Origin: IH12 sp041987265
GTDB lineage: Bacteria; Pseudomonadota; Alphaproteobacteria; Caulobacterales; Hyphomonadaceae
DNA: 18,308 nucleotides
Reading direction: 5' to 3'
Assembly: GCA_041987265.1 (NCBI GenBank)
Contig: JBHIWT010000057.1
Location: 1-18,308, forward strand
The notes below the pieces were generated by a model. The model did not search any database and was not told where the DNA came from. It saw nothing but the letters and a program-made list of their open reading frames with translations. The number at the start of each line of letters is the position of its first letter. The first letter of the stretch is position 1. This document shows, in pieces, positions 1 to 7,878 of the stretch. A program made the translations under genes and the position numbers.

Positions 1-381
1 GGTGCCGACCGGCACGGTCGACTTGGTGACGACGACGGTGAAGCCGGACATGTGTTCGGCGATCTCTTTTGCCGCCTCGTAGACATAGGTGAGGTCGGCG
101 TGGCCGTCGCCGCGGCGCGAGGGCGTGCCCACCGCGATGAAGACGGCGTCGGCCTCGGCGATGGCGGCCTTGGCGTCGAGCGAGAACTTCAGACGGCCTT
201 CGGCGACGTTGGTGGCGACCAGCTTGTCGAGACCCGGCTCGAAGATCGGGATCTCACCCTTCTCGAGCATGTCGATCTTCTTCGGGTCCTTGTCGACGCA
301 GGTCACCACATGACCAAAATCGGCAAAGCAGGCCCCCGACACCAAGCCTACATAGCCAGCGCCTATCATCGTTACCTGCAC
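1..381 (-). CDS. ugd: UDP-glucose 6-dehydrogenase, N-terminal part (cut by window edge)
   Basis: This enzyme oxidises UDP-glucose to UDP-glucuronate with two NAD+ in the cytoplasm, supplying an acidic sugar donor for surface polysaccharides. Only the first 127 residues are present; family members are usually around 430-450 residues. The visible part is the NAD-binding Rossmann domain. It starts MQVTMIGAGYVGLVSG with the GxGxxG loop at residues 7-12. It continues with an acidic end of strand 2 (CVDKDPKK), the family motif IFEPGLD, FIAVGTPS, and TKSTVPVGT at the cut edge. The start is a GTG at 381-379, preceded by AAGGGG about 9 bases upstream, and it places the glycine loop at the usual distance from the N-terminus. 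The gene is divergent from the large glycosyltransferase at 912. A GDP-mannose dehydrogenase of the same superfamily is less likely because of the FEPGLD and TPS context. The family call is firm; substrate is inferred from family. Confidence 0.9.
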   Translation of the reverse strand, partial: MQVTMIGAGYVGLVSGACFADFGHVVTCVDKDPKKIDMLEKGEIPIFEPGLDKLVATNVAEGRLKFSLDAKAAIAEADAVFIAVGTPSRRGDGHADLTYVYEAAKEIAEHMSGFTVVVTKSTVPVGT

Positions 382-911
382 GCGCGAAAACCCCTTACAA
401 TTCGTACAAACATGAACGCCCCCAACCCGCAAAACCGATCGTAACTGACCGGGTCTACCCGGCGCCTGCATCCCTGAATCGCCTCATCCTGACGCGGGTG
501 TGCGCAGGTCGGCTGATTAGGCGTTCCGTGTAGGGATCGCAACTGCCGAATGCCACATTTGGGCGAATCTGAGGGTGTGGGTTCGTCTGACTGGCGCGGT
601 CGAGCCGAATGCGAGATTATCGGTGCATCGGCGGCCATGATCGCGTCGGCGAGCGCCGGGCGGCCAATACTGATGACGGGAAGATCACAGACTGCCAAAA
701 TTCAGGCGGAACCGACAAATTGGGCGGATGATCTATAGCTTTTGCACTCGATTTCCTTGTGGCATGTCGTAGGTGATGGGGTGCGGCAGTCTGGAGCTAG
801 CGGGTGGGGTGAGCCTGCGGCTTCCAACGGCTTGAACTGGCGTCAGAGGGACGTGCTCAAGCGGGACGCCTCGTTCCGTGTGCGTGGTGGCGAATAAGGG
901 GTCGAACTGAG
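382..911. other. 530-base intergenic region between divergent genes
   Basis: This gap separates the UDP-glucose dehydrogenase (leftward) from the polysaccharide operon beginning at 912 (rightward), so promoters for both should lie here. Open frames in it are short and lack recognisable domains or plausible ribosome sites. The only clear structure is a 14-base inverted repeat at 449-462. A ribosome site AAGGGG lies at about 896-901, some 10 bases before the ATG at 912. I could not identify a convincing -35/-10 pair on either strand. Confidence 0.6.
449..462. repeat. Short perfect inverted repeat (6-base arms)
   Basis: CCGGGT and ACCCGG flank a 2-base spacer. A loop of two bases is too tight for a good RNA hairpin, so if it matters it is more likely a dimeric protein-binding site than a terminator. 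It lies about 68 bases upstream of the GTG of the UDP-glucose dehydrogenase, a position compatible with an operator. No second copy was noticed in the window, and in GC-rich DNA it may be chance. Confidence 0.25.
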
Positions 912-3900
912 ATGGAGCAGGTGGGGCCAGCCAACGGCGCCGGGCGCTCATTGTCCGACGACGGTGTACGCGGAGCGATTGATGGCATCCAGGAGGGCGC
1001 GCTTTACGGATGGGCGGCGTCTGACGACGGCCCGCTCAGACTGGCGGTGCTGGTTGACGGCGTTGAACTTGCCGTTTCGGATGCTGACATCGCTCGTCCG
1101 GATCTCGCCGAGGCAGGCATCGGCGATTGCGGATATCGCATTCCGTTGCCAGCAGATGTGCTCGATGGCGAACTGCACTTGTTCGAGTTGCGAATTGCAG
1201 GCACGTCGGACTCAGTGCTCGGAGGCGCGTTTCACATGACGACGCCAAAGGCAGACCGTTCAGCGGCGAATGGCGGTGATGCTGATCTCGGTGAGGGCGC
1301 TGATGCTGTAGTGAGCGACCCTGCCTCGTCGGCCAAACTTCGAGCGGCCTTCGATGAAGAGTTTTACCTGGCGGAATACCCGGATGTGGCGCAATCGGGC
1401 GTGGACCCGTTCGGTCACTTTGTAACCCAGGGGTGGCGCGAAGAGCGACGGCCATCGCCGGACTATGATGAGGAATTGTATCTCAGCGATTTCCCCGAGG
1501 CGGGTGCGGGCCCGGCTCCCGCCGTATTTCACTGGGCGCTGAACGGGGCGCCAAAGGTGCGTCGCCCCGCGCCCAAGGAATCGCAGAAGCGCCATGCGAC
1601 GGAGGCGGCGTCAGACGATGATGATGAAGTGCTGGGCGTCAACTGGGCGGACCGAGACCCATCGCCGATCCGATTGAAACCATCAGACTTTGACGAGGTG
1701 TTCGACGAAGGCGTTTACCGAAGGCTGTACGACGACGCAGACAGCCACCCGGATGGCGCGCTCGCCCACTACCTGACTGTCGGTATCTACCAGGGCTATT
1801 TTCCAGCCGAAGAAGACCTGTCGCGTGGGGCCAACGAGCGCGATGCAGAGGAGCGTTTTCGCGCCGCTGTCCTGGAATTCCTCGACGCCGATTTCTATCT
1901 CGCCGAATACTCAGATGTTCGGAAGTCGGGCGTCGATCCAGTCGAGCATTTCCTTCGCAGTGGCTGCCTCGAGAAGCGGTACGTCAACGCGCTCGCCAAG
2001 GCCTATGACACAGGAGCTGGTCTTGATCAGGTGAGAGGGTTGCGGGCGCGGGGATCGAAAGTCCGTTTGTTCGATGAGGAGTACTACCTTCGAACCTATG
2101 CTGATGTGCGTACGTCCGGCGTCGATGCGCTTGAGCATTTTCTCGAGCATGGTTCCGGCGAAGGCAGAGCGCCGAACGCCTGGTTTGACCCGGACTGGTA
2201 CGCTGCGGCGAACAGCCTTGATCCAAACGCGACGGACTTGTTCGGGCACTATCTTTCGTTCGGGCTGGGTTACGATTCTGTTCCGATGTCTGAGTATTCC
2301 CTGTTGGCGAGCAGGAATGGCGACTCGACTTTCAGCGAGTCCGAGTTCCTGATGTTGCTGGACGCAACGCACCAACTGAAAGTGCGCTTCCAGTTCAAGC
2401 TCGCGGATACACAGCTGTTCTGCCGGGTGTTTGATCCGACCTATTATCGGTTCGTGAACGGGATGCCAGGGGCAACGTCGGCTGCTGAATTGGTTCATCA
2501 CTATCTGACGGTGGGCGTACTCGAAGGCCAGCCGTTGTCACAGGCGTTTGACCACCAGAGCTATTTTGTTCGAGCGGGGTTGAAGCTTCCGTCAGATCCG
2601 GTTCGGCAGGTATTTGGCGCGCTGCGCCACTGGTACGAGGTGGGCAGGCGGGAAGGCGTATCGCCCGCGTCGGTGCTGGATCAAACATTCTACGCGCAGG
2701 AAAACTCCGATCTTGATGCCGATAGCGTGAATCTCGTCGAGCATTTTGTGCTGCATGGGAATTTTGAAGGTCGAAGGGTCAGTACTTATCCGCCGGTCAC
2801 GGTGTCAGTTTGGCGGGAAGCGTCGCGGACGTTCGACGGGTTGCACTTGCTGCCTCGGCCATTCCGGCGTCCTCAAGACGGGGTGCAGGGCGAACTGTCT
2901 CGCGTGAGCTCGATCCTGTTTTCACGTGAACTAGAGGACAGCATATCTGCAGCGCAGAAGATCGAACCGGCCATCCAGTCGCTCGCCGAAACGGAACGGG
3001 TTCTGACATCGCCAAGCCACGGTTCGTATTCGGTCGTGCTGCGCGAAGTGTTGCCCGAATTGAAGCGTGACAGCTACGATTATGTTGTCTGCGTTCCGTG
3101 GATCCGTATGGGAGGCGCCGACTACATCGCCTCCATCCTTGCCGGTACTCTAAAGCGGCTCAGCAAAGATGGTTCGGTGTTGGTAATTCAGACTGACGCG
3201 ACGCAGGCGGAACGCAAAGGGTGGTATGATAGCGATATCGAGATACTCGATATCTCGAAATACATGGGTTCAAACCTGGGTTCGGATGCTGCTGGGCACT
3301 TGCTGTTCAGCCTCCTACGACGGATCTGTCGCACCGCGGTCTTCAATGCAAACAGCAAGGCGCTGTTTGAGGTGTACGCCCGTTACGGCAAAAGACTCAC
3401 CGCCGTCTGTGAGACATACTCATATTACTTCTGCTGGGATCAGACTGACGAGGGTCGCCGGGTCGGCTATCCGTCCGACTATTTTCCGGTTGTGGCATCT
3501 CAGACGACCGGGACGATCACCGATTCCGGCTTTTTGCGAGACGAGTTAATCAGGCTCTATCGAATCCCCGAATCCCAGCAGTCGAAAATCCAGGTGCTGA
3601 GGACACCGCACATTCCCGAGGCCGAGGGTGAGCCTGCCGCCAAGAAAGTTGACCGTAAGCGTCTGGTAATGGGCCGCGGCGCGCGTCCGCTGTTCTTATG
3701 GGCGGGGCGTTTCGATCGCCAGAAGCGATTTGACCTGCTGGTCGAGGTCGCGCGCGCGATGCCGGATGTCGACTTCTGGGTTTGGGGGCAGTTCCTGCTG
3801 GACGAGGGCCGGAAACTTCCTGACCTGCCGATCAATATGGTCGTGCGAAAACCATACACCTCGTTCGATGAACTGCCGCTCGATGAAGCGACGGGCTGGC

Positions 3901-4193
3901 TCTACACCTCCGGGTGGGACGGAATCCCGACGATCCTGATCGAACTGGCGGCAAGGTCTGTTCCGATTGTCGCAAGCAAGGTTGGAGGCGTCGGTGAGTT
4001 GATCGACAAAACGACGGGTTGGCCCATCGATCCGGATGCTGACGTAGCGGACTACATTGCTGCGATTACCGAGCTTGCATCTTCTCCGGAACTGGCCCTG
4101 AAGAAGGCCAAGGCTCTACAGCGCCGCGCGTCGAAGCTTCACTCCACTCAGGAATATGAGTCCGCGCTTCGGAGTTTCCTCAACAATGGCTGA
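912..4193 (+). CDS. Large repeat-bearing glycosyltransferase with C-terminal GT4-like domain (1093 aa)
   Basis: Predicted cytoplasmic or membrane-associated glycosyltransferase that adds a sugar to a surface glycan; donor and acceptor cannot be read. Residues about 20-110 form a small beta-rich module (GAIDGIQEGALYGWA, then ADIARPDLAEAGIG, then a 'dG..H' segment), a type often seen fused to alphaproteobacterial glycan enzymes. Residues 147-622 hold about nine degenerate repeats of the form FDxxYYLxxYPDVxxxGxDPxxHFxxxGxxEGR. Residues about 723-1093 are a GT-B fold: PWIRMGGADYIAS begins the N-terminal Rossmann half and FLWAGRFDRQKRFD the C-terminal half. The donor-site motif is DGIPTILIE (1003-1011), so the first Glu of the GT4 EX7E signature is Asp. 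No signal peptide or membrane segment is visible. ATG 912 has AAGGGG upstream. It heads a five-gene run, and its stop lies inside the next gene. Catalytic class is confident; specificity is unknown. Confidence 0.85.
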   Translation: MEQVGPANGAGRSLSDDGVRGAIDGIQEGALYGWAASDDGPLRLAVLVDGVELAVSDADIARPDLAEAGIGDCGYRIPLPADVLDGELHLFELRIAGTSDSVLGGAFHMTTPKADRSAANGGDADLGEGADAVVSDPASSAKLRAAFDEEFYLAEYPDVAQSGVDPFGHFVTQGWREERRPSPDYDEELYLSDFPEAGAGPAPAVFHWALNGAPKVRRPAPKESQKRHATEAASDDDDEVLGVNWADRDPSPIRLKPSDFDEVFDEGVYRRLYDDADSHPDGALAHYLTVGIYQGYFPAEEDLSRGANERDAEERFRAAVLEFLDADFYLAEYSDVRKSGVDPVEHFLRSGCLEKRYVNALAKAYDTGAGLDQVRGLRARGSKVRLFDEEYYLRTYADVRTSGVDALEHFLEHGSGEGRAPNAWFDPDWYAAANSLDPNATDLFGHYLSFGLGYDSVPMSEYSLLASRNGDSTFSESEFLMLLDATHQLKVRFQFKLADTQLFCRVFDPTYYRFVNGMPGATSAAELVHHYLTVGVLEGQPLSQAFDHQSYFVRAGLKLPSDPVRQVFGALRHWYEVGRREGVSPASVLDQTFYAQENSDLDADSVNLVEHFVLHGNFEGRRVSTYPPVTVSVWREASRTFDGLHLLPRPFRRPQDGVQGELSRVSSILFSRELEDSISAAQKIEPAIQSLAETERVLTSPSHGSYSVVLREVLPELKRDSYDYVVCVPWIRMGGADYIASILAGTLKRLSKDGSVLVIQTDATQAERKGWYDSDIEILDISKYMGSNLGSDAAGHLLFSLLRRICRTAVFNANSKALFEVYARYGKRLTAVCETYSYYFCWDQTDEGRRVGYPSDYFPVVASQTTGTITDSGFLRDELIRLYRIPESQQSKIQVLRTPHIPEAEGEPAAKKVDRKRLVMGRGARPLFLWAGRFDRQKRFDLLVEVARAMPDVDFWVWGQFLLDEGRKLPDLPINMVVRKPYTSFDELPLDEATGWLYTSGWDGIPTILIELAARSVPIVASKVGGVGELIDKTTGWPIDPDADVADYIAAITELASSPELALKKAKALQRRASKLHSTQEYESALRSFLNNG
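1350..2777 (+). repeat. About nine 'YPDV...G.DP..H....G..EGR' protein repeats (coding)
   Basis: Residues 147-622 of the 1093-residue glycosyltransferase carry tandem and spaced units beginning near residues 147, 185, 264, 324, 387, 425, 507, 546 and 589. The best copies read FDEEFYLAEYPDVAQSGVDP (147-166) and LFDEEYYLRTYADVRTSGVD (386-405). Units are 35-40 residues and vary from near-consensus to barely recognisable (185, 425, 546). Long unique insertions separate several of them. The same family occurs in the 1197-residue enzyme encoded at 11933-15526. The repeat's role is not established; scaffolding or acceptor binding is a guess. Confidence 0.85.
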
Positions 4194-5007
4194 CGCTGAC
4201 ATCTCCGTCGTTCTGACGACCCATCGTGAGGGGTACCTGTTGGGTCCGACGATCGACAGTTGCATTGCCGCGATCGAAGCGGCCTCCGGCCAGGGAAAGT
4301 CGATAGAAGTAGTCGTCGTTCAGGACCGTTGTGACGAACTGACCCGGAACATGGCGCCGCAACATAAAGCGAAGTCGCTTTTCGGCGTGCCGACGAAGGT
4401 CATGGAGACCGATCTTGGCGATCCTGGTCTGGCGCGGAACCACGGAGTTGAAGCAAGTTCTGGCCGCTCGGTAACGTTCCTGGATGGCGACGATCTTTGG
4501 GGCGCCAACTGGTTGGTCCGCTGCTCGGAGTTGAGCGAAGGCGTGACCATTCCCATGATCTTTCATTCAGAAGTGAATATCGTCTTCGGGAAAACCAAGC
4601 TGGTGTGGGTGCACCCGTCTTCGCTGGATCTGCAGCTCAGTCTGGACGAACTTATCTTGTTCAATTACTGGGACGCGATGGTCTTCAGCCGTAGAGAAAC
4701 CCTGCTTAAGGCGCCATTCGTGGAGAACGACTTGAAGGCGGGTTATGGTCATGAAGATTGGCATTGGGCCTGTCAGACTCTGTCTGAAGGAATCCACCAT
4801 GTTCCGGTGCCTGGAACTGTCCACTTCAAGCGATCGCGCAAAGGCTCGCAGATGTCCCTCTGCGATGATGCCGACGTCGTGGTTCGCGAGAATGGACTCA
4901 TAACAAGGCAGGGGATCGAGGGGGCGCAAAAGAAGCTAAAAGAACAAAAGGGCAAGCTCGATGGATCACTCCTGGGAAGACTTTGTTTCAATCAACAGCC
5001 AGGCTGA
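4186..5007 (+). CDS. Family 2 glycosyltransferase (GT-A fold, 273 aa)
   Basis: Predicted cytoplasmic inverting glycosyltransferase that transfers a nucleotide-sugar donor to the growing glycan. It begins ISVVLTTHREGYLLGPTIDS, the first strand and helix of the GT-A fold. VVVVQDRCD (42-50) follows, then ARNHGVEASSG (83-93) and the metal-binding FLDGDDLWG (98-106, DxD-type). GHEDWHW (188-194) supplies the ED pair expected for the catalytic base. The size is that of a bare catalytic domain without membrane helices. I chose ATG 4186 rather than an in-frame ATG 30 bases upstream: it gives a normal N-terminus just before strand 1, has GGAG 11 bases upstream, and overlaps the preceding stop by 8 bases, which suggests translational coupling. 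Its 3' end overlaps the following methyltransferase by 47 bases. Donor sugar is unknown. Confidence 0.85.
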   Translation: MADADISVVLTTHREGYLLGPTIDSCIAAIEAASGQGKSIEVVVVQDRCDELTRNMAPQHKAKSLFGVPTKVMETDLGDPGLARNHGVEASSGRSVTFLDGDDLWGANWLVRCSELSEGVTIPMIFHSEVNIVFGKTKLVWVHPSSLDLQLSLDELILFNYWDAMVFSRRETLLKAPFVENDLKAGYGHEDWHWACQTLSEGIHHVPVPGTVHFKRSRKGSQMSLCDDADVVVRENGLITRQGIEGAQKKLKEQKGKLDGSLLGRLCFNQQPG

Positions 5008-5824
5008 ATTCGAGCCACGCTCGTTAGGAAGTGTAAGTGACTACCTGTCTCTGGATGACGGTACCGTCACGTGGGATGAGAACCTCGTGCCGCGTGCACC
5101 GGCCATCCAGGCTGACACATCGCCCCTGCCATACGCCGAGGACCGTGAGGGCTATTACGGCGAGAACCATTTCAACTACTGGGCCAGCGGTGCGCGTGAT
5201 ATCGCGCAGATCCTGGCTTATGCGAACAAGCGTGACGTTCAGCTCGACTCGGTCCTGGATTTCGGTTGTGCGAGTGGTCGTCTATTGCGGCACTTCCATC
5301 ACTCGGACCGGTTCTCTCGAGTGTTGGGCTGCGACATCAATCGATTGCATGTTGACTGGTGCGCCCACTACCTTCCCAAGGAGATCGTTGCATTTCAGGG
5401 AACATCGATTCCGACGCTGCCGCTGGAGGACAACTCGATCTCGCTGATCACAGCGTTTTCGGTGCTGACCCACATTGAAGCGTTTGAAGACAACTGGTTG
5501 ATGGAGTTCCGGCGCATCCTCAAGCCCGGCGGGATCGCCTGGTTGACCATGCATACGGATCGGACCTGGCGAGAGATCGATGAAACCTGGCCGCTCTATC
5601 AGGCGATCAAGGATTTCCCCAGCTTCGCTGAGCGTACCGAGACTTCTCGTGTCCCGAAGGACAGGATCGTCTATCGGTGGCACAACGACGCGTCGTATTC
5701 GTCCAACGTCTTCTATTCCGACGCGTACATCAAGAAGCGGTTCGGCCAGATTCTGGATGTCGTCGACATGTTTCCGGCAGAGCCGCGGTTCCAAGAGATG
5801 GTGGTGTTTCAAAAGCCGAAATAG
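4961..5824 (+). CDS. Class I SAM-dependent methyltransferase (287 aa)
   Basis: Predicted to transfer a methyl group from S-adenosylmethionine, probably to a sugar of the glycan made by neighbouring enzymes. The Rossmann core shows motif I VLDFGCASGR (98-107), the acidic end of strand 2 in GCDINRLH (123-130), the strand-4 region ITAFSVLTHIEAF (163-175) and ILKPGG (186-191). The roughly 95 residues before motif I contain Trp- and Tyr-rich stretches (GYYGENHFNYW, 64-74), perhaps the acceptor side. The C-terminal 90 residues contain an RWHNDASYSS segment (239-248). ATG 4961 lies inside the preceding gene in another frame (47-base overlap) with AAGGG about 9 bases before it. No nearer start leaves motif I well placed, so the long overlap seems real. 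Acceptor and position methylated cannot be told; other one-carbon acceptors such as lipid are possible. Confidence 0.82.
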   Translation: MDHSWEDFVSINSQAEFEPRSLGSVSDYLSLDDGTVTWDENLVPRAPAIQADTSPLPYAEDREGYYGENHFNYWASGARDIAQILAYANKRDVQLDSVLDFGCASGRLLRHFHHSDRFSRVLGCDINRLHVDWCAHYLPKEIVAFQGTSIPTLPLEDNSISLITAFSVLTHIEAFEDNWLMEFRRILKPGGIAWLTMHTDRTWREIDETWPLYQAIKDFPSFAERTETSRVPKDRIVYRWHNDASYSSNVFYSDAYIKKRFGQILDVVDMFPAEPRFQEMVVFQKPK

Positions 5825-5871
5825 CGGCGCTGAAACTGGCCGCTTATGGATTTCGTACGGCTGAATTGGGC

Positions 5872-5878
5872 AGGAGGT
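5872..5878 (+). promoter_or_regulatory. Strong Shine-Dalgarno that fixes a TTG start at 5884
   Basis: AGGAGGT matches the anti-SD of 16S rRNA almost fully and sits 5 bases before TTG 5884. The reading frame is open well upstream, into the previous gene, with no convincing ATG. The next in-frame ATG (5920) lacks such a site. This decides the start of the following methyltransferase. Confidence 0.75.
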
Positions 5879-5883
5879 CGGAC

Positions 5884-6972
5884 TTGGACGCGCACGACTA
5901 TGTGTCGGAAGGTCTCGAGATGGTTCAGCTGGACCATGCGTTTCCGAACATGATTGCGGCCGATACCGAGGTGAACTCATGGCCCTATCTTCGCCGAGAC
6001 ATCGGCCATAACTGGTATGTGGACCGCCGAACTCCAACCGTTGGTTTTGTCAGTCGCGACGAAGCAAGTATTCTCTACAACTCCGCCCGATTGTTTCGAG
6101 GAAAGCCATGTGTCGAGATTGGATGCTGGAGAGGCTGGTCGTCAGCGCATGTCGCCAACGGCTCAGACACATTGGTTGTGTTCGATCCGATTCTTGCGGA
6201 CCAAACATTTCGTTCCGGAGTTGAAGACAGTCTGAGAGCTGCTGGTGTTCTGGACAAGGTGCGTCTGGTTGGGCTGGCGAGCCCGGACGGTGTTGAGCTG
6301 CTTGAGCAACAATCGCGCACGCGTTGGGGGCTGATTTTCATCGATGGGGATCATGAAGGATTGGCGCCGCTACGAGACGCCATTCACCTCGCGCGTCTCG
6401 CCGCAGATGACGCAATGATCCTCTTTCATGATCTGATGTCGCCGGATGTAACGCGCGCGTTGCTGTACCTGCGCAGTATTGGCTGGAACGTTCGCGTTTA
6501 CATGACCGCACAGATCATGGCTGTCGCCTGGCGAGGGGATGTGAAGCCGATCCCTCACGTGCCGGACCCGAGGCAGCCGTGGTGGGCGCCGGCGCATCTT
6601 GCCGGACTGGATGTGTCGGGCGTGGCTGCAGGCGCTATTCCATTCAGGCGTCTTGTGGATGGCGACTGGGTTGACTGCTCGGTCGCTGAAGCAGAGCTGA
6701 TCAATGCTGAGTTGTGTCGGGAGACCGACCGGGCTGTGTCGGAAGTCATCCGAGGCCTCAGCGCTGAGGCGGAAAATAGTAAGGCGGGGGCTGAAGCGCC
6801 GCTTGATGGCGGCGCCAACACGGAACGCGAGCACCAGTCTCTGTTGGTATTTGTTGAACGTGTGCGACAGGCGGTCGATACGGCGGTATCACAAGCCGGT
6901 TCTGAAGGACGTGAGCCAGAGTTGTTGCAGCAATTGCAGCGCGCCCTGCAAGCCCTGGAACACGGCCGTTAG
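5884..6972 (+). CDS. Class I SAM-dependent methyltransferase, Methyltransf_24-like (362 aa)
   Basis: Predicted cytoplasmic methyltransferase of the type often found in polysaccharide clusters. The core reads CVEIGCWRGWSSAH (76-89, SAM glycine loop), VVFDPI (98-103, end of strand 2), IFIDGDHEG (151-159, family hallmark) and ILFHDLMSPDV (179-189). These match the Methyltransf_24 pattern of 'GxxxGxSS', 'iDGdH' and 'hD'. About 65 residues precede the core. After residue 265 the chain is helical, Glu/Gln-rich and probably coiled-coil, with a low-complexity Gly/Ala stretch near 300-312, so it may dimerise or dock to a partner. The start is TTG 5884, supported by a near-perfect ribosome site 5 bases away. 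The gene follows the preceding methyltransferase by 59 bases and precedes the next by 16. The acceptor is unknown. Confidence 0.82.
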   Translation: MDAHDYVSEGLEMVQLDHAFPNMIAADTEVNSWPYLRRDIGHNWYVDRRTPTVGFVSRDEASILYNSARLFRGKPCVEIGCWRGWSSAHVANGSDTLVVFDPILADQTFRSGVEDSLRAAGVLDKVRLVGLASPDGVELLEQQSRTRWGLIFIDGDHEGLAPLRDAIHLARLAADDAMILFHDLMSPDVTRALLYLRSIGWNVRVYMTAQIMAVAWRGDVKPIPHVPDPRQPWWAPAHLAGLDVSGVAAGAIPFRRLVDGDWVDCSVAEAELINAELCRETDRAVSEVIRGLSAEAENSKAGAEAPLDGGANTEREHQSLLVFVERVRQAVDTAVSQAGSEGREPELLQQLQRALQALEHGR

Positions 6973-6988
6973 CCAGGGCGACAGTTGG

Positions 6989-7861
6989 ATGTCGGTTGCA
7001 GCGCCAAATCTCGAATGGCGGTCGTTGCGGTCCGAGATGCAGTCCCGATTTGCGGATTTGAGTGAGCGCGACGAGCGCACGACCGCAGAGCTAGTCCAGC
7101 AGCGCTTCAGTCCAGGATGGTGCCCGGTCTGTTCGCGCGACGTTTCCTTTCGCGTTACCGATGAGGAAACGGAGGGGGACTGGCGGAATCTGCTTGAGGG
7201 GATGATCTGTCCCGGATGCGGGACCAACGGCCGGTTACGTCTGAGTTTGCTTGCCTGGCGTGCGCTGCGCGCGGAGCGGGGATTTCAGCGATCCTTGTTG
7301 CTTGAGCAGCTTTCTCCGCTTTTCCGGTTGATGCGGCGCGAGGACGCCGGATTGGCGGGCTGTGAGTTCCTTGGTCCTGATCGAACGCCCGGGAAAACCT
7401 ACTGGCATGAATGGCGGCGGGTTCGCCATGAATCCATGCTTGGCTTTTCTATGCCGGATGCTTCGCTGGATCTGTTGATGCATTTTGACGTGCTGGAGCA
7501 TGTGCCGGGGCATCGTGAAGGGTTGGCTGAGTGCGCCCGGGTGTTGCGGCCTGGCGGGTCGATGCTGTTTACGCTGCCGTTCTTTGCGGCGCTGGAGGAA
7601 CATCGGGTACGGGCGCGGCCGGACGGACGCGGCGGGATCGAGCACCTGATGCCGGAGGCGTATCACGGCAATCCAGTGGGGGACGGCGCGCTTGTCTTCA
7701 TCGAGCCGGGTTGGGAATTGCTGTCGGATCTGGATGCGGCAGGGTTCGATACGCAGATCGGCCTCCTCTACGATCCCCGGATCGGGGTCGTTTCAAACGG
7801 CTGTCCGTTTCCCGACGGGCATATGTGGCCGGTGATCTTCCACGCGATCCGCCGCGGCTGA
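6989..7861 (+). CDS. Zinc-ribbon SAM-methyltransferase-like protein (290 aa)
   Basis: Residues 45-48 (CPVC) and 74-77 (CPGC) form a four-cysteine zinc ribbon ahead of a methyltransferase-like domain. The second half carries the late class I motifs: DLLMHFDVLEHVPGH (161-175), ARVLRPGG (183-190) and MLFTLPFF (192-199). The usual glycine-rich motif I is not visible. In its place is the string LLLEQLSPLF...CEFLGPD (103-131). I recall this pattern from zinc-ribbon methyltransferases in glycan clusters, so the gap may be a family trait rather than decay. ATG 6989 lies 16 bases after the preceding stop with AGGG about 10 bases before it. It is the last gene of the plus-strand run and converges on the oxygenase gene 17 bases away. 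It probably methylates a sugar; binding of SAM is inferred, not seen. Confidence 0.75.
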   Translation: MSVAAPNLEWRSLRSEMQSRFADLSERDERTTAELVQQRFSPGWCPVCSRDVSFRVTDEETEGDWRNLLEGMICPGCGTNGRLRLSLLAWRALRAERGFQRSLLLEQLSPLFRLMRREDAGLAGCEFLGPDRTPGKTYWHEWRRVRHESMLGFSMPDASLDLLMHFDVLEHVPGHREGLAECARVLRPGGSMLFTLPFFAALEEHRVRARPDGRGGIEHLMPEAYHGNPVGDGALVFIEPGWELLSDLDAAGFDTQIGLLYDPRIGVVSNGCPFPDGHMWPVIFHAIRRG

Positions 7862-7878
7862 TCGCGAACAGCTCACGC

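Noticed and set aside
372..698. 108-codon minus-strand open frame in the 530-base gap
   Set aside because: It overlaps the start of the UDP-glucose dehydrogenase gene in another frame and shows no domain or hydrophobic pattern. I could not see a ribosome site.
4156..4185. Ten-codon upstream extension of the GT2 gene (ATG 4156)
   Set aside because: It would lie inside the preceding gene with no ribosome site, and the GT-A fold begins right after ATG 4186.
5282..6037. 251-codon minus-strand open frame
   Set aside because: It is antisense to two well-supported methyltransferase genes, and its translation is rich in Arg, Pro and His as in shadow frames.
7862..7878. Terminator between the convergent methyltransferase and oxygenase genes
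   Set aside because: The 17-base gap holds no inverted repeat or T-run.
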